Positions 13,262 to 26,159 are shown, counted from the stretch's first letter. The stretch is 64,000 nucleotides of DNA from Sympetrum striolatum (GCA_947579665.1 OX388350.1:42379393-42443392); one strand, 5' to 3'. Numbers and translations are program-made. The notes: generated from the letters alone by a model not told the origin.

Positions 13262-13670
13262 TGTGCGAATGCCAATCGCGGATTTCGGCGAGTGACGAGG
13301 CGAAGGACAAACATACATGTATTATTCCTATAGTATAATAGTATAAAGACCATGTGTTCGCATATTTTCTGTTGACTTGCTTGTCATACGTAAGTGGCGA
13401 TAAATTTAGTGTTTTCTGGAGGTATTTCTGAAAATATTATCGATAAACTTGTTTTTTTATGTGAAAACTATCATTTCCGTTGTGGGGACGAACTTGCAAA
13501 TGCCAATCTCGTATATCGACGAGTGACGAGGCGAAGGACGAGCATGAATAATTAATTGCTGTTGTAAACAAACCGCGTGTTTGCATCGTTTCCGTTGCCT
13601 TGTTCTTCATACGTTAGGGGGAAGATACATTAAGTATTTTCTGGGGGAATTTCTGAAAATATTGTAAACT
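13262..13670. repeat. Diverged tandem duplication, about 231-bp unit
   Basis: Two units, about 13262-13440 and 13493-13670. CGAGTGACGAGGCGAAGGAC occurs at 13289-13308 and again at 13520-13539 (offset 231). AATGCCAAT precedes it in both units. ATTTCTGAAAATATT occurs at 13423 and 13649 (offset 226). Other blocks align between them (TCATACGTA and TTTTCTGG). The middle differs by small indels. No open frame spans either unit. This is probably an old tandem duplication inside a non-coding mobile element. Confidence 0.8.
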
Positions 13671-15374
13671 CTGTAATTTCGTCCCTTAGTTTCATTATTT
13701 ATAATATTATTCAATTAGTTGTTCATTATTATTATTGTTGTTGATCGTCAAATGCAATTGGCCTTTTGCTGCTTGTTGATGTATTATTAATAAATAAATA
13801 AATACAATGTCATCGATAAACAATATGTTATTGAAAGCCTTTTATTTTATCTCTTTTATCCCTTATTTCAACACTCGCTCGTCCGGTGTCCTTCACCTTG
13901 ATGGTGCTTACATGAATTGGGAAGTAATGATTTTCAACCACGTAGATTCTTTCCAGTTCCCTCCTAACATTTGCATTCGTCAGTCCCCGGCTATGATTCA
14001 CTCGAATCGTACATATCCGCAGTTTAGCACGCCACTCAATTCGCGCCAATGATGTTTACGTAACGGTTCTCTTCCAGTGAAAAGCAGCGATGTCGAAATT
14101 TCATTTTCAACGGTTGATGATTTGAAACGCATCTGTTGTCACATTTGTTCTCATGGGGCTGATTCGGTGCATTGAATTATTCATGCTCATTGGGGGAAAT
14201 TCTTTTTGAATGCAAATGAACCAGTGCGCGCCGGTATTAATAATTTAATTCTGATATCGTCGAAAACGCAGCAATCAAAAGCAGGAATATTCTTAAATTA
14301 TATTTTATTACTATTCTGTGGGGCAATGATTGCTAGGTTAACCCGGATACCGCAGTCATATCCCAAAAGTGGGCGTGGCCCATAGGCCGCGTTTGGCGGT
14401 AATTGCGGTCTTTGAATCAATTGTTTCATCGAATTCGTACGTGTAAATCATTATGTCTCTCGTTCTCATTCATAACTGATTTTGAAAATATGATCAATTC
14501 GTTTCATAGAGAATAATTTTGAATCGTTTCGTAGAATTTTGTGTGGTGTCATTTAAGTGCATGTACTAAGCACGGCCTGATAGTCTCCCGCGGGACCTTT
14601 TGTTTAAAATAAGGTTTATCCCGAATTGGTGAAGAAATTGAACTGTAGTGAAAATGAAATTGAACTTTTCGCTGTTATCTTTTGTGAGTTATACTCTGTG
14701 ATGAAGAGGTAATAATGAGCAAAAGTTTGTAAGTACGTCTAAGTAACCACAGAAGTTCATCTTTCGAATCCGTAGGTCCATACTTTGAATTACTTCCGTT
14801 ATTTTTGGTTTTTATATTCACCTAGCTTTGTGCAAAAATTTTAAGCTGCCATTAAGCATCCACATCGCTCATTTACCTCTGAAACAAACAGTAATGTTCA
14901 TGTAACAGCCTAGAGTACCCCCTATGGAGAAGAGTGGCACATGACCCATTTTTACCTCTCCCTGGGTGTATCCAGGATCTATATCAGGCCAACGATCTGC
15001 ATTGCGACGGAGTTAGCGGGGAATTAAACTCGGCATTTTTCAATCCTCAAGAATTCACTCTCGTTTACAATATGAGTGTCATCCCAGGAGCAAATTATTA
15101 TTTATGTCGATGTGATTAATTACGTATTGTAGTCCTAAAATGTCAAACTTTATCTTACGCTATACGTACTCATTGATTACCTGATGATGATTTAATTATC
15201 GGATAGTACCTATTCTAAATCATAATCTTTAATTATTAACATTTTATGAGTTCACGTAAATCACATCCCTCTTTTTTTATTTTAATGATTTATCTGATTG
15301 TCAATGTTTGTTCTCCCATATAAAAAACCATGAGTGTAAACTTTTGCTATACCACACAATTACAAGAAAGAAAC
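13671..15374. other. Non-coding stretch, nothing recognised
   Basis: Open frames on opposite strands at 13807-14052 and 13828-14049 cover the same bases and match nothing I recognise, so they are taken as shadows of composition. Otherwise AT-rich DNA. Confidence 0.45.
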
Positions 15375-15432
15375 GACCATGGTTTCGTAGCAATGCTACG
15401 TCTTCAGGTCCTGAAGATGTAGTTGCAGCAAA
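15375..15432. repeat. Palindromic core of a dispersed repeat
   Basis: Left arm 15390-15408 and right arm 15410-15426 are inverted (CTTCAGG / CCTGAAG at the centre), with a 2-nt gap. The outer sequence GACCATGGTTTCG resembles GACCACCGGTTTCG at 57011-57024, and both are followed by GGTCCT. The two sites look like diverged copies of the same small element. It lies inside a 105-codon minus-strand frame (15301-15618) that has no recognisable domain. Confidence 0.5.
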
Positions 15433-17029
15433 GTCATGCTCATTTCTTCCTTGCAATCCTGTGGTATAGAAAATTTTACCCACACGGAGTTTTTGTATGT
15501 TAATAATTACGACGAAGTTACTGCTGATTGTATTGTTTGTTCTCTCTGTTGCAAGCAAGGTATCAACCGACCTTCGGACTGAATTTTTTACTGATGTTTC
15601 TTTCTGTTTTCCGTTCATGTCACGCTTGATATTTGTTTTTTTAATTTTCCTTTCTTGTAATTTGTCTATCGGTTAAATAGGCCAAGGGTTATCCTAGTCT
15701 CATTCTCAATAAAGCCCTTTTTCGTTTCTTGCCTAACCACTACGCTAATGACCCGTGTAAACTTATCGAATAATAACAACGGTATTAATGCCGTATTTCT
15801 TTCATACAAGCTGTTCCTATCCTGTCGTAAAAAAACAAATGTTTGCAAATTTATACTAAGTAAGTTCTGTAAGTTGCCTTTTTTGCAAAATAATCACTTT
15901 GGGCAGTTGTAACTGTTGTATTCCTCAGGATTTGCTAAAATGTTATTTCTTCTATATGCCGATGATTCTTATTCTATGGCAATATCCATCTAGTTGATAT
16001 ATCGTTGAATTTCTCAATAAAGCTCGCGGCCCTTCTAGTTCCATTGTAATAAAGCCCTTTCCCGTTTGTATCTGTTTTCCCGAAGGACTTTTAATCTCTG
16101 CAAGGTCGAAAATGACGGAGGTGATGGTTGTGGTAAAGGCGGGCCGCTCAGGCAGGCGATTCGAACACACACGGCTGACTTGCTCACTAGGGTTTTAGGG
16201 TATGCGGTGGGGGCGCCTGAAAAGGCTGCGGGCATCTTCTCCTCCCCCAGCTGCAGCTCTGCGCATCTGATCCTGCTCCCTGCGGCGCCGCTCCCAGGTG
16301 TCGCCCGCACATTTACCCTTATCTCCCCTCTTAATATTTGCTCCGCTATTTTCAACGGTCCGCTTGGAATTCATAGATTCAATTGCGTGGAATGGATGCT
16401 CAGAATTTACAAAGATGACTCCCCGACAGTATTATAGCGGATGGGAGAGGATAAATGAATCGTTAATACTATTTTCCGTCCTCTACTACTATTTTTTGAC
16501 TAAATTCAGATTAAGGATTAGTATTTGCGTTCTCAGTGAATAGAGTGCATTCTGCTTCACTCTTCATCTTGTGTAGTAAGCCTCATTCCCTCTTGAATGC
16601 TATAGGCAGCTAATGGTAGTGGGAGTGAGGATCCAAACAGCCTTTTGGCCGATGACTTTGCACACCCACTTTCGCTATCGTTCTTATAAACATGTATGTT
16701 TGAACCGACTGTAGTATATTCTGTAGCACTTACAGTATATTCATATATATAATCCATTATTTTTTCACCGTATCTGACCTATCTACGAAGGAGTATTAAC
16801 TCAGTATCTACCACATCATCCAAAAACATATCATCTATAAGCAAAAGTATACGTTAATCTCTTATAAATAAATGTATTACTGCGGGGTAGATGTAGGAAC
16901 TTGCCAGGGGGGTAGCGGGTGTATTACGTGATGTATAATAAAAATAATATATGAACGACTTCATTAACTTAATCTCTCACTCTTACAGTAACCATTTTTC
17001 ACGAGTCACGAGCACAGTAAACCATGCGC
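15433..17029. other. Non-coding stretch, with a GC-rich patch near 16.1-16.35 kb
   Basis: 16100-16350 is GC-richer and gives overlapping frames on both strands (106 codons minus, 123 codons plus). Neither has a domain I recognise, and the coincidence on both strands is what a GC-rich patch produces. No tRNA or repeat was called. Confidence 0.4.
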
Positions 17030-17105
17030 TAACCATGATTCTAACCGGATACCCCGGCGTTGCAAGGCTAGGCTAGCACTCTAACCACTTCGCTTATGAC
17101 CACTT
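17030..17105 (-). mobile_element. tRNA-derived SINE head, minus strand
   Basis: On the minus strand an A box (AGTGGTTAGAGTGC, plus positions 17076-17089) lies 29 bp upstream of a B-box-like GGTTAGAATC (17037-17046), which has one change from GGTTCGAATC. The tRNA fold is not complete, so this is a tRNA-derived SINE or pseudogene and not a gene. Confidence 0.6.
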
Positions 17106-18045
17106 ATAGACCTATTTTATAATAGCCACAATATTATTACCGTGATTCCCGTTTATAAGCTACTCATATACTATAGTAAAAAAATCCAATGTATGAAAAT
17201 TTATTGTATAAACTCTTTTCTGTTATGGTTTGGTTCGAAATTTTCGTAGTGCTCTTAGCAAGCTTGTTTTGCAAAATTATCTCTTATGGCGATCGTCTCT
17301 CTACCTCTCCGAAGCCGCTAATAGTCTTTTATCCGCTGATGATTCATCTTCTATGACTAGACCCTTGTTGATGTATCGTAAAGATTCTCAGCAAAACTTA
17401 CTGCCCTTCCCTTGGTCTTTTCTTATTCACGAATACATCAGGTCGTTCAACCCAGCTGTTATTCTTCAAACATGCTTTAAAGAACAAATGGTGGCATTCC
17501 AACGCTGTTCAAATATTCATCAGCTAAGGATCTTTTACCTGTGGAGTTAGTAGCTGTAATTAATCAAGGATTATTCGCCTGTCCTTCTCACTTAGCTCCG
17601 GTATTTCGTTAGGTTCCGCGCATTTTTCCGAGCGTGAACTCCAGCCGAGCAATCACATATTATTAATTAGCACTCGGAAGCTGCTTCGTGAGAGAGTATT
17701 TGCCCGTAATTGTTCCTCTCGGTACGCTAATGTGTCCGCACCGGATGCGGAGGTTTTATCTGAGATCAGTTTACCATTGATATGTCCGTCATTTGTCGGT
17801 CCTTGACTCCCGCGCCTAAGTTTACCCTTTTGAGTTAACTGTTGTTTGAGATAGAAGCATATTTATGCAGGGACTTGTACTTATAAGATAATAATAAAGG
17901 AATTTTCGCGCTAGAGGTGAGCCCTCAGAGTGAAGAAAGAGAACAATTATGCTTTTAAAGTTTTTAAAAATTAAAATTTATTTATTTATTTAAAGTTAAA
18001 TAAATTGAAATTGCATTCTCCTTTCTTTCCATATTAAGGGCATAA
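17106..18045. other. Non-coding stretch, nothing recognised
   Basis: A 106-codon frame at 17230-17550 (plus) has no domain I recognise. Composition becomes strongly AT-rich toward the minisatellite at 18.06 kb. Confidence 0.4.
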
Positions 18046-18060
18046 TTGTTTTAAATATTA

Positions 18061-18203
18061 TAATCATAATAAAATATAATAATAAATTATAATGATAATA
18101 TATAATAATAATATATAATAATAATATATAATAGTAAAATACAATAATAAATTATAATAATAAATTATAATAATAAAATATAATACTAAAATATAATAAT
18201 TAA
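18061..18203. repeat. AT-only minisatellite (AATATAATAAT-type units)
   Basis: About 140 bp built from irregular AATAATATATAAT and AATAAATTATAAT units, almost without G or C. The units vary in length, so this is a degenerate minisatellite and not a clean microsatellite. Confidence 0.85.
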
Positions 18204-21200
18204 CCTAAAAAATTTTAAGACCATTTAAATGGCAATAATATCAATAAATAACTATTTAAATGCTAATAATGGTGAAAAACGGTGGAAAATTAACAGTTTA
18301 ACCAATAAATAAGTGTTCAGTGCAACTCATTCATAATTGAAAAAGAATTTTAGTTCAAATTGTATTTTCTGTATGTAAATTTCTATAAATAGATTTCTGT
18401 AATTCAGGGTAAAACAGTAAAGATGCTTTTGATTAATTTTTGTACTTAATATCGAAAAATAAATGCAATCAGCCTTAAAATGGTAGTACAAAGGTAACAG
18501 TGATTATAAGCAATTTTATATAGCCAAACATATATTGTAGTTCACTCTTACTACATAAAACAAGAAAAAACAGCATAAGCATCCTTCACAAATGAGGTTC
18601 AAGCCTCATAAAATTGAGACAATAGCAAGAAATGTGACTGTTTTTGGAGTTTAAAAAAAATTTTGAGCTACTATTTGAATGGCAAAGTTCTTTCCTTACC
18701 TTTTCGTTGAGGCTTATAACGGCTCGAGTCTTTTTATAAATCGGCATGAAGGGAGAGTGATTCAATATTAAGCTGCGCGAAGATGTATTTTTTCATGTTT
18801 TTTTTTTAATATGGAAGCAATTTCACTTTAAAGTTGAATACCGTTAGAAAGAGTTAAAAACCGTAAATTATTTGTGTTCAGAAAAACAAAGTGTCGACGT
18901 TATGTAAAGGAAAATATTTATTCCTCTTCTGCTGTCTGAGTCGCTTTTGTGTATCGAGAGGCTTCGAAGAAGTGATTATTCAGCGATTCATTTTTTATGC
19001 AACTGCTGAGGGATCCACGAATCTTTTATTCCGAGTCTTCTGAGAAGGTTATTATCTGAAAGAATTGGCTAAACGGTTCCTGGGAAAGTAAAGGAGCGGA
19101 TGGATTCTTGGAATTTCGAAAATGGTTTCTGCTGAAGGGTTCAAATTCACTCATCGCGGACTCTAGTACATCCTAAGTATCATGTTTCCGTTATGTTCTT
19201 ATTAATGCCATGTATTCCGACTTAGAACTACGCATAATTGCAGAATTATTAGTCACGTAAAATACGTTTTGTAGAATTTGGTAGAAGTTGGTAGACTATC
19301 TTAATGATTTAAATGAATTCAGGACTGCAATTCAGCTAATTTTAAGCTAGGAAAAAGGTCCGATAAGGAGGACTCGTTGAAGAATTAATTCCGTCTCGGC
19401 GTAGGCATTTCTAAATTGGCTAAATAATTGATTTTTCGTTCTTGGAAAATAGTTATATTAGAAAAGTGGGCAATAAAGTATTTAAATATCCATCTTTGAT
19501 GTAAAACGATTCTATTTTCTTTTTGTTGGAAGGAGACTAGCATATAATAGATTTAAAGGTTCCTTTGGAGGGTATCGATTCTGTTAATTAATTTTTGCAG
19601 TGCAGGAATCTGCGTGATTATTATTCATGGAGTTTCTTTAGATGCAAATCCTTTGTACGAAAATTTAATAAAATTTATTTATATGTTTTAAATTCATAAA
19701 AGTAAGTTTTCCCTCTTTTTATTTAACATACAATTTACTGATTGAGCGTGTGCCATCTTACTGAACTGGAATACTTCTAATCACAGAATTTTTATTCATC
19801 AAGATTTGCTTGATTGTAAATTCTTCGAACTTGACTGAGCTGAAATTTATTTTATCTTAGATATATTTATCTTTATATTGCTAAACAATGCCTTTGCAGT
19901 AGCCTATTATTTTAATGTTGGCTACTTCAAAAGAATTACTATATGAACCTGCGGGCAAACTTTTAAATCGATAGCTCATATCTTTTCGATAAAAGAACGA
20001 CGTGGATAATGGTATCTACGATTCTAATCTATTTTTATTCTTTAACTTCTGAATAAGTTAGTAATCAATTTCGTATTTTTTGATCCATATTTTTCTGATG
20101 CTTTATAACGAAGAATGGACATTTTTCTCATTTCATTAGATGTTCATTTTCCTTCCATGATTTATCTCTTACTTAAATTAAATCCTATTTTTATTTATTT
20201 CTTATTGCTTCTCGTTCCTCTGTTCGTCTTGTTTTTTTTTAAATTTATCACTTCTGGCTAGTAACATAAAAAAACCAAGTAACACTCGAATTGATTTCTT
20301 TAATTTAGTAACATAAAATTTTAGGTAATTTCTAAGTGTGGAAATGTAACAGATTAAAACTCACAGTTGTCAGTTTTTACTCCGAATACCTATGGTTTTT
20401 TTTATGAATAACACAATAAATAGCAATTATTTCTATATTTATATCCTACTAGCCGCCTGTAGATGCAGCACGTTCAAATTATTTGTTATTATCGCGTCTC
20501 TTCTTCGCTAAAAAATAGTTCCTAGAACAATTTGTCTTAGCACCTACTTCACTTATTTTACGCTCATATAAACTCATTCCGTTTTTAATCGTAAATATTT
20601 GACGAGATATTAATTGTTTGAACATTATTATTTACTTGTATCCGCCGCTTGTGCGCCCTTGAATCAGATACCACTCATGCCTTTTTGCAGCCAATTCGGG
20701 ACCCTTTATTACGCGATCCTGATATCAAACGGTCACTGAAATTCCCGCAGTCACTCTCGATTACATTTATATCTTCTTCCGTCCCTTAAATATCGCCGCC
20801 CCATTCATTCCAGAGGTCTCGGGCGGTTCCCTTATTTGCTTATCGTCTGAATCCGACCCTGTGGAGTGGTGGGGAGATATATCGAAAGATAAGAGGATAA
20901 ATTCAGGCCATATTAAGATAAAAAATCCGGAATAATGATGCATAATTTCATCAGTTAACCATCGGGTCTTTATCATCCCGTAATGGACCACTTTATTTAG
21001 GAGCTACTTTACTATCATCTTAGATTGTTGTACGTAATCATTCTCATCTGCTTCTTTTTTCTATTTAGAGTTATCTCAATGTCTATGTTTCATACAATCT
21101 TGACTACCATGTACTGTATGTATTGTATCGATAATGTTTTTTATGATATGTATTTATTTGTCTATTATTGTACCGTATGGATCCAAATTCATGTGCTTTT

Positions 21201-21345
21201 TCCTTTAAATTTTTATTTGTTTTATGATATTATGTATATTGATTTAATTTATTAAAATGTTAACTAACTATTCGTATTGATGTATTGCATACATTTACTT
21301 AGTGGTAGTATATTTCTATATGTTTCCATTTTCTTTTTTTCTCAT
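18204..21345. other. Non-coding AT-rich stretch, nothing recognised
   Basis: Hardly any open frames over 60 codons before 20767. The frames at 20767-20991 (minus) and 21025-21255 (plus) have no recognisable family. No repeats or RNA genes were seen. Confidence 0.5.
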
Positions 21346-21349
21346 CTTT

Positions 21350-21711
21350 TAATTATTACCATCGGTAGGTTTGCGTAGGTTTTCACACCCCCTTCTATGT
21401 GTGTGTTTTCCTACTTGCACAACGAAAACCTTTAAAATTCTCCCTGTACCAAAATAAATCACTAACTTATGTAAATATAAACTATGAAACAACTTTCCCC
21501 GTTATATAGGAAGTTTCATCTGAGGGTACTTTTTCTCAACTATACCTAAGAATCTCTTAGGTTTTATACATTCACAATTCTTCTAATGTTTTACTCATAC
21601 TTCTTATTTTTCTCTTTAATTTAATCATGCTATAATTAATGACGATGGGTTAGATGGAAGAAGAGACTTAATCTCGCCCAAATAAAGACGATTATCATTA
21701 TTATTTTATTC
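21350..21711 (+). mobile_element. 3' end of a non-LTR retroelement with (ATT)n tail, copy 1
   Basis: Reading on the plus strand: a CATCGGTAGGTTTGCG block, an A/T-rich body, GACGATGGGTTAGATGG, AATCTCGCCCAAATAAAG and a terminal ATTATCATTATTATTTTATT. The same blocks occur in the same order on the minus strand at 58562-58830. AATAAA followed by an (ATT) tail is typical of LINE or SINE 3' ends. Compared with the 58.6-kb copy, this one has an extra stretch of about 75 bp in the middle. No coding region is attached. Confidence 0.7.
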
Positions 21712-24180
21712 CGGTGGTGGTATCGATTCGTCGATCGGAGGAACAGGAGTGCTTATTCAACATGGACAAGGTCAGAAGAAAGTGCGGCTTCGGGAAAACG
21801 CATATTTTCTCAGTGGAAACAGTGGCGTCACTATTAAGGATTGACGGAGGGAGAGATGATTGGCGCAGTGCAGCTAAAGCGAGAGTTGCGAGGGGCTTCT
21901 TTCTTTCATGGGCGAGAGGTGCACTCTTCAAGGTCGGGTGCTTTCCGGTATCTTCCTAAGGTTTTACGTTGGACGTGCGGAGGATGATCTCTATAAGCTC
22001 CACGAAGATTATTTCTCTTACTATGGTTCTGTATACTCTCTCACGTTTGATATCGTAATGATTGATTACGTTGCATTTTATAGATTTTAATTGCACTTTG
22101 TTTCCTCGTGTTCGTGCAAGGCTTCGTTGATGTATATCACTTGAATTTAACATGTGCTCTTGCTTTGGCTAAGCTGAAATGGTAATTTGCTTGAATTTAT
22201 TATTTTAAATTTATATTCACGTATGGTGTGTGGCCCAATATAGTTATTTGGCTTCGCAAACAAATTTCTTTAACTGCACTATTGAGCCATTCTATATTCA
22301 ACTACAAATATCGAAACAATTTAGTCGAATTTTACTCCAAAAAGAGTAAAACGTAGTAAAAGTAATGAAACAGTAGGATTGAAAATACAGTAGAATAAAA
22401 CGGTAAAATTATATTAAGTCTACTTCAATCATACGTATATTTAGACAATGGGTAACATTATGTTTTTCATAATTTTTGTTTAGGGTATTTTTCTCATTAT
22501 GAGTATCTTATTTTGACTCTAAAAGAACAGCAGGCATTAAAATAAATTAAGCAGTATAATTATCCTGAGTAAGGACATCATAATGCTTTCTTAATTAATT
22601 CCAGTTCATGGGAAAATTTATAGTGTATATTGTCGTTTAACTATCTTCTTTTGAACAAGTTTCGCAATTAAATAATATCGACGATTGAATCCAATTATTC
22701 AAGGGCATCCAGCTATTCAGGCAAAATATTAAAGACATTGTATGTGTATATGACGGGGTTATGTCAAATACCTTTGCAGTGCTTTCGTAAAATTAAAGAA
22801 TTTAATTTTCTTATAATTAATTCTGAATTAGGATCTTTTTGTAAAAGTCCCATCTCACGTATATTTTCACACGCCACCTTCTCTTTTGCCCCTTTCCCTT
22901 ATTTTTTTCGGGATTCATTACAGATGTCCTTTTTTCAGTGCGTTTCGCGAGATATTAAAAGTCCGAAAGTTTAATTTCAGACTCGAAAAAAACGAGAGGC
23001 GAAAATATTAGTCGTTTCGTACGAAGCCCCGCATTTTTCAGGTGTTCTCAAACACGAGAAGATTCCCAGCGAAAGTCTCGTAATTGACCTCTAAGGTCTT
23101 AATCATCCCCGCGGGAATACCACTTTCAATATTAATCTTTCTGCCATCGGGACGGTCCAGAAAGTGAATTTTCTTTCTCGAGAATCTAATATGAAATGGA
23201 AATTAATGAAAGAGAGAGATCTCGCGATTCTCCATGAATTCAAGTCTATCTTCCCGTGTCGGGAGAAATGGAAATAGTCATCTCTTGATAGTGTCCGGTG
23301 GAAGAAAGTTTCTCGCGTTTCTATTCCTCGATGAATATTAATGGGTCGATGAAGAAACGATGGCATTTGTGAGCTGAATAGCTGAATGAATCACTGTTCT
23401 GATTCACTTGATCCAAGTAAGTTATGGTGTTGAAATGTTTTCCTCAAGCTCAAAGTCAACTTATGACGAAGGATATTTTATGTTGATTAAATGCAATTTT
23501 AATTAGGGATGTAGTAGGTTTCTTTATTATACATTTGATCCCTTACTTCTATACGTCCGAATTTCATTAATAAGTTTTTAGCTGCAAATGGGAGAGGGGT
23601 TAATGATCCAGCCAGCCTTCCCGCTGGTAACTCTTGATATTATATTTTCCTTCCGGACAGCATTTTAAATAATCAACTGTCTGGGAATTGTGTGATGTGA
23701 TACTTCTATCTTTGGAGTGAAAATTCTACTGGCATACGCTTAAATAATTGCTGGAAATTCATCTTTGATGAACCACTTGTAGTTGCCGACTATAAGGTGA
23801 TTCAGCTTTCGTAATTCGTAAATTTTGTACTTATTTCGGCTGAGAAGTTCAGTCAGCATCGTTTTAAGAGTGCAATTAACTTAGTTGTATAGCTTATTTA
23901 TTTAATCTTCCTTCATCAGACTCGTACTCTAAATGAGATTTTTTTCTGTGAAATTTCTATATAAATTCTTGATTTTTTTTGGTTCAGCTGTATATCTTTC
24001 ATCTAGTTAAAAGTTATTCTGTTCTCTAGTAAAAAATATCAGGTTTTCGCTAAATTCATAGTCTCTTTTAAGAGTGACGTTAAAACCTAATTATGAATCG
24101 CAAATCGCAATGAATCGTCTCGCGAGAGTTATTTTTGAACCTGATTATAAAAAAAATAAAATATAAATTATTGGAGTTAT
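21712..24180. other. Non-coding stretch, with a GC-richer patch at 21.71-21.96 kb
   Basis: 21714-21959 has open frames on both strands (81 and 76 codons) with no recognised domain. It begins just where the retroelement tail ends. A tract GCGAGAGTTGCGAGGGG (about 21880) has a close match near 48937. Minus-strand 23103-23366 (87 codons) is also unrecognised. Confidence 0.4.
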
Positions 24181-24262
24181 ACAGAGGTGAAAAATAGTGA
24201 CTTGGCTGGGATTGAGTCCAGGTCTCAGGTCTCCCGCCGAGACACGTCCTTCTCACCTCTGT
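24181..24262 (-). mobile_element. SINE-like copy, minus strand, half of a head-to-head pair
   Basis: The minus strand reads GGGAGACCTGAGACCTGG, then ACTCAATCCCAGCCAAGT, then a TTTTTCACCTCTGT end. It is the inverted partner of the plus-strand copy that starts at 24262. The A-box half of the tRNA-like head is missing, and a 6-bp block (AGGTCT) is duplicated relative to its partner. ACAGAGGTGA occurs in opposite orientations at its two ends. Confidence 0.65.
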
Positions 24263-24352
24263 AAACGGTAGTTCAGTGGTTAGAATACCTACCCGTAAAG
24301 TGGGAGACCTGGGTTCGAGTACCAGCCAAGTTACCATTTTTCACCTTTGTAT
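24262..24352 (+). mobile_element. tRNA-derived SINE copy, plus strand
   Basis: An A-box-like TAGTTCAGTGGTTAGAATA (about 24269-24287) is followed by ACCTACCCGTAAAGTGGGAG, then a B box GGTTCGAGTACC (24312-24323), then CAGCCAAGTTACC and a T-rich end. The head resembles a tRNA, but the acceptor stem is lacking. The block TACCCGTAA..GGGAGA recurs in diverged form in the elements at 37.2 kb and 51.1 kb, so this is probably the same SINE family. Confidence 0.7.
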
Positions 24353-25174
24353 GACTTTGTTTAAGCAGCACATTTTCATGTGCAAATTCAATTCTTTCTT
24401 ATCATCAATTGTATACATTATTGGTTCTGGGATCTTTTTATTATTAGATTATATCATTCATCTTATTAAAGCAAATAAAATGTTTTTATTGTTCTGCAAA
24501 TCCCGATTTATTAAAGACTTACAATGTTTAAAAAATACTGAAAGCGCATTTTCTTTATGCGGTCCGATGCCTTTAAAACAGGTGAATCAAAAATGAATCG
24601 TTGTGTGACCGAAAGTATATATCTTCAAAGTTGTGGTCTTAGGTGATTAAAATTGATGAAACAGAAGTAGCGAAAATAAATGAGATGGCGAGAGGTGGAA
24701 ATAGTTTTTGATGAAGATGGGCTTATGGCTGAAAGCTTTTATACCCATACCATTCTATCCTACTTTCGAAGTTTTTCTGTGGTCGTCGATACTCCATTTT
24801 TGAAGTGTTTCGCTTCCAGGGAAAATGGGAATCCCTCATCTTTCATAATCGCCAATTATTCGTTTGCTTGCCTTGGACTTAGTGGGCTCTAATGGAACCG
24901 CCAACCTTATTGAGTACCTTCGTTAGGGAACGAGGGAAAATCACGTCCCCCTTCAAAGGTGCCTAATGAATAGAGCTGTGGTTGTCACCGAGGAGTGAGA
25001 GTTGGTGCGGTGGGGAGAGGAGTGCGAGAACCCTGGTGCTATCGATCAACATCGGCGCCTCCCCATTTAATGTAGGTTATTGAGTGAAAATGTTTACTCC
25101 ATTGTGCATCGGAACGCTTTCGTCAAAGCCTTTGTCTTGTCGAGATATGTGTTCACTTCGTCCATAACTGTCGG
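24353..25174. other. Non-coding stretch, nothing recognised
   Basis: No recognisable coding, RNA or repeat feature. Short frames at 24680-24892 (plus) are unremarkable. Confidence 0.45.
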
Positions 25175-25280
25175 GTTGGACGTGGTCAGTTCGATTCCCA
25201 GCTGCTCATCTCCACTACCATTTGAGGGGTTGTTAGAGGAAATGAGATGATTAAGGTAGATGAGGAGTGAGGTAGTTTAC
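25175..25280 (+). mobile_element. SINE-like copy with conserved 20-bp core
   Basis: A B-box-like GTTCGATTCCC (25189-25199) is followed about 70 bp later by GATGAGGAGTGAGGTAGTTT (25259-25278). The arrangement and strand are the same as at 6205-6310 and 26160-26255. The upstream tRNA-like part is poorly preserved. Confidence 0.6.
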
Positions 25281-25305
25281 ACTTTCTTTCTTCACCAAGC
25301 AAAAG

Positions 25306-25650
25306 TGCTACGGTTATTATTAATTTTTTACCCTTTTGGAGGGATTAGGCTGGTAAGGCCTCTCTTCCAACCTTTACAGGTAAAATACAATATGTATGAA
25401 ATAAATCCAAAATTATAATCTAAAATTAGCTTACGGCTAGAAAACTAATCTAAATGAAAACAAGATAGACAAAAAAGTTTAAAAACAACAACATACACAG
25501 TTTCATACTAATGCTAAGTACATATAAATTATAGATAAAAGATTTGGGTTGTGGGAAAAACTCCTCTACTGAAAGTCTACGGAGAAAAACCCACGATGTG
25601 GGAAAACGCCCAGACTATAAGGTGAGCGAAAAAAACTCGCGAAAACACAG
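25306..25650 (-). mobile_element. Possible retroelement 3' end with (ATT)-type tail, copy 2
   Basis: The left edge has TTATTATTAATTTTTTACCC. The right part has GGGAAAACGCCCAGACTATA, then AGGTGAGCGAAAAAAACTCG. This aligns loosely with GGAAAACACCCTTAGAAGGG, AGTGTAAAAAACCTGCG in the 58.6-kb copy, in the same relative position. The left-edge GAGATTGAG block seen in the other copies is not clear here, so membership of the family is tentative. Confidence 0.4.
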
Positions 25651-26159
25651 GAGTAATAAAATAAAGAAAATTCATCATAAAAAATTCCACTTCTTAGTTT
25701 AATCCACTATCTGTAACATGTGTACCAGAAGCAATAGCCAATTAAATTTTTTATATTTATTAAGATATAGAAGCAGGAATATAACTGAAGTAAAATCATT
25801 TATAGTGTGAAGGAAATGAAGATATCATTTCAATATAAAAAGAGATCGTTTTTATCAACCCCATCAAATCATATCAATTCTATTTACTTCAGTTGACACT
25901 AGATTTATTTTCCCAGAAATCAATCGAGTTATTACTCTCCTTTAAATAGTTGGGTTTAATATTCAAATATTGCAAATAATTCTGAAAATTATATAAATTA
26001 ATGACAATTTGGAACATAAGATCTTTTGTTTAACAGGTAGTTTGTGCTCTTTCATTTGTAAATGTAAAGTTAAAGTTTTAAATAAAAAAATGATAAATAT
26101 CGATATAAAAGTATTTAAATTACGTTTTGCGGTATATACGTTTTTTTTAGATCATAAGG
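25651..26159. other. AT-rich non-coding stretch
   Basis: Nothing recognised; strongly AT-rich. Confidence 0.5.

Noticed and set aside
24262..24352. Functional tRNA gene
   Set aside because: A and B boxes are good, but there is no acceptor stem or clean anticodon arm, and related copies share non-tRNA tails.
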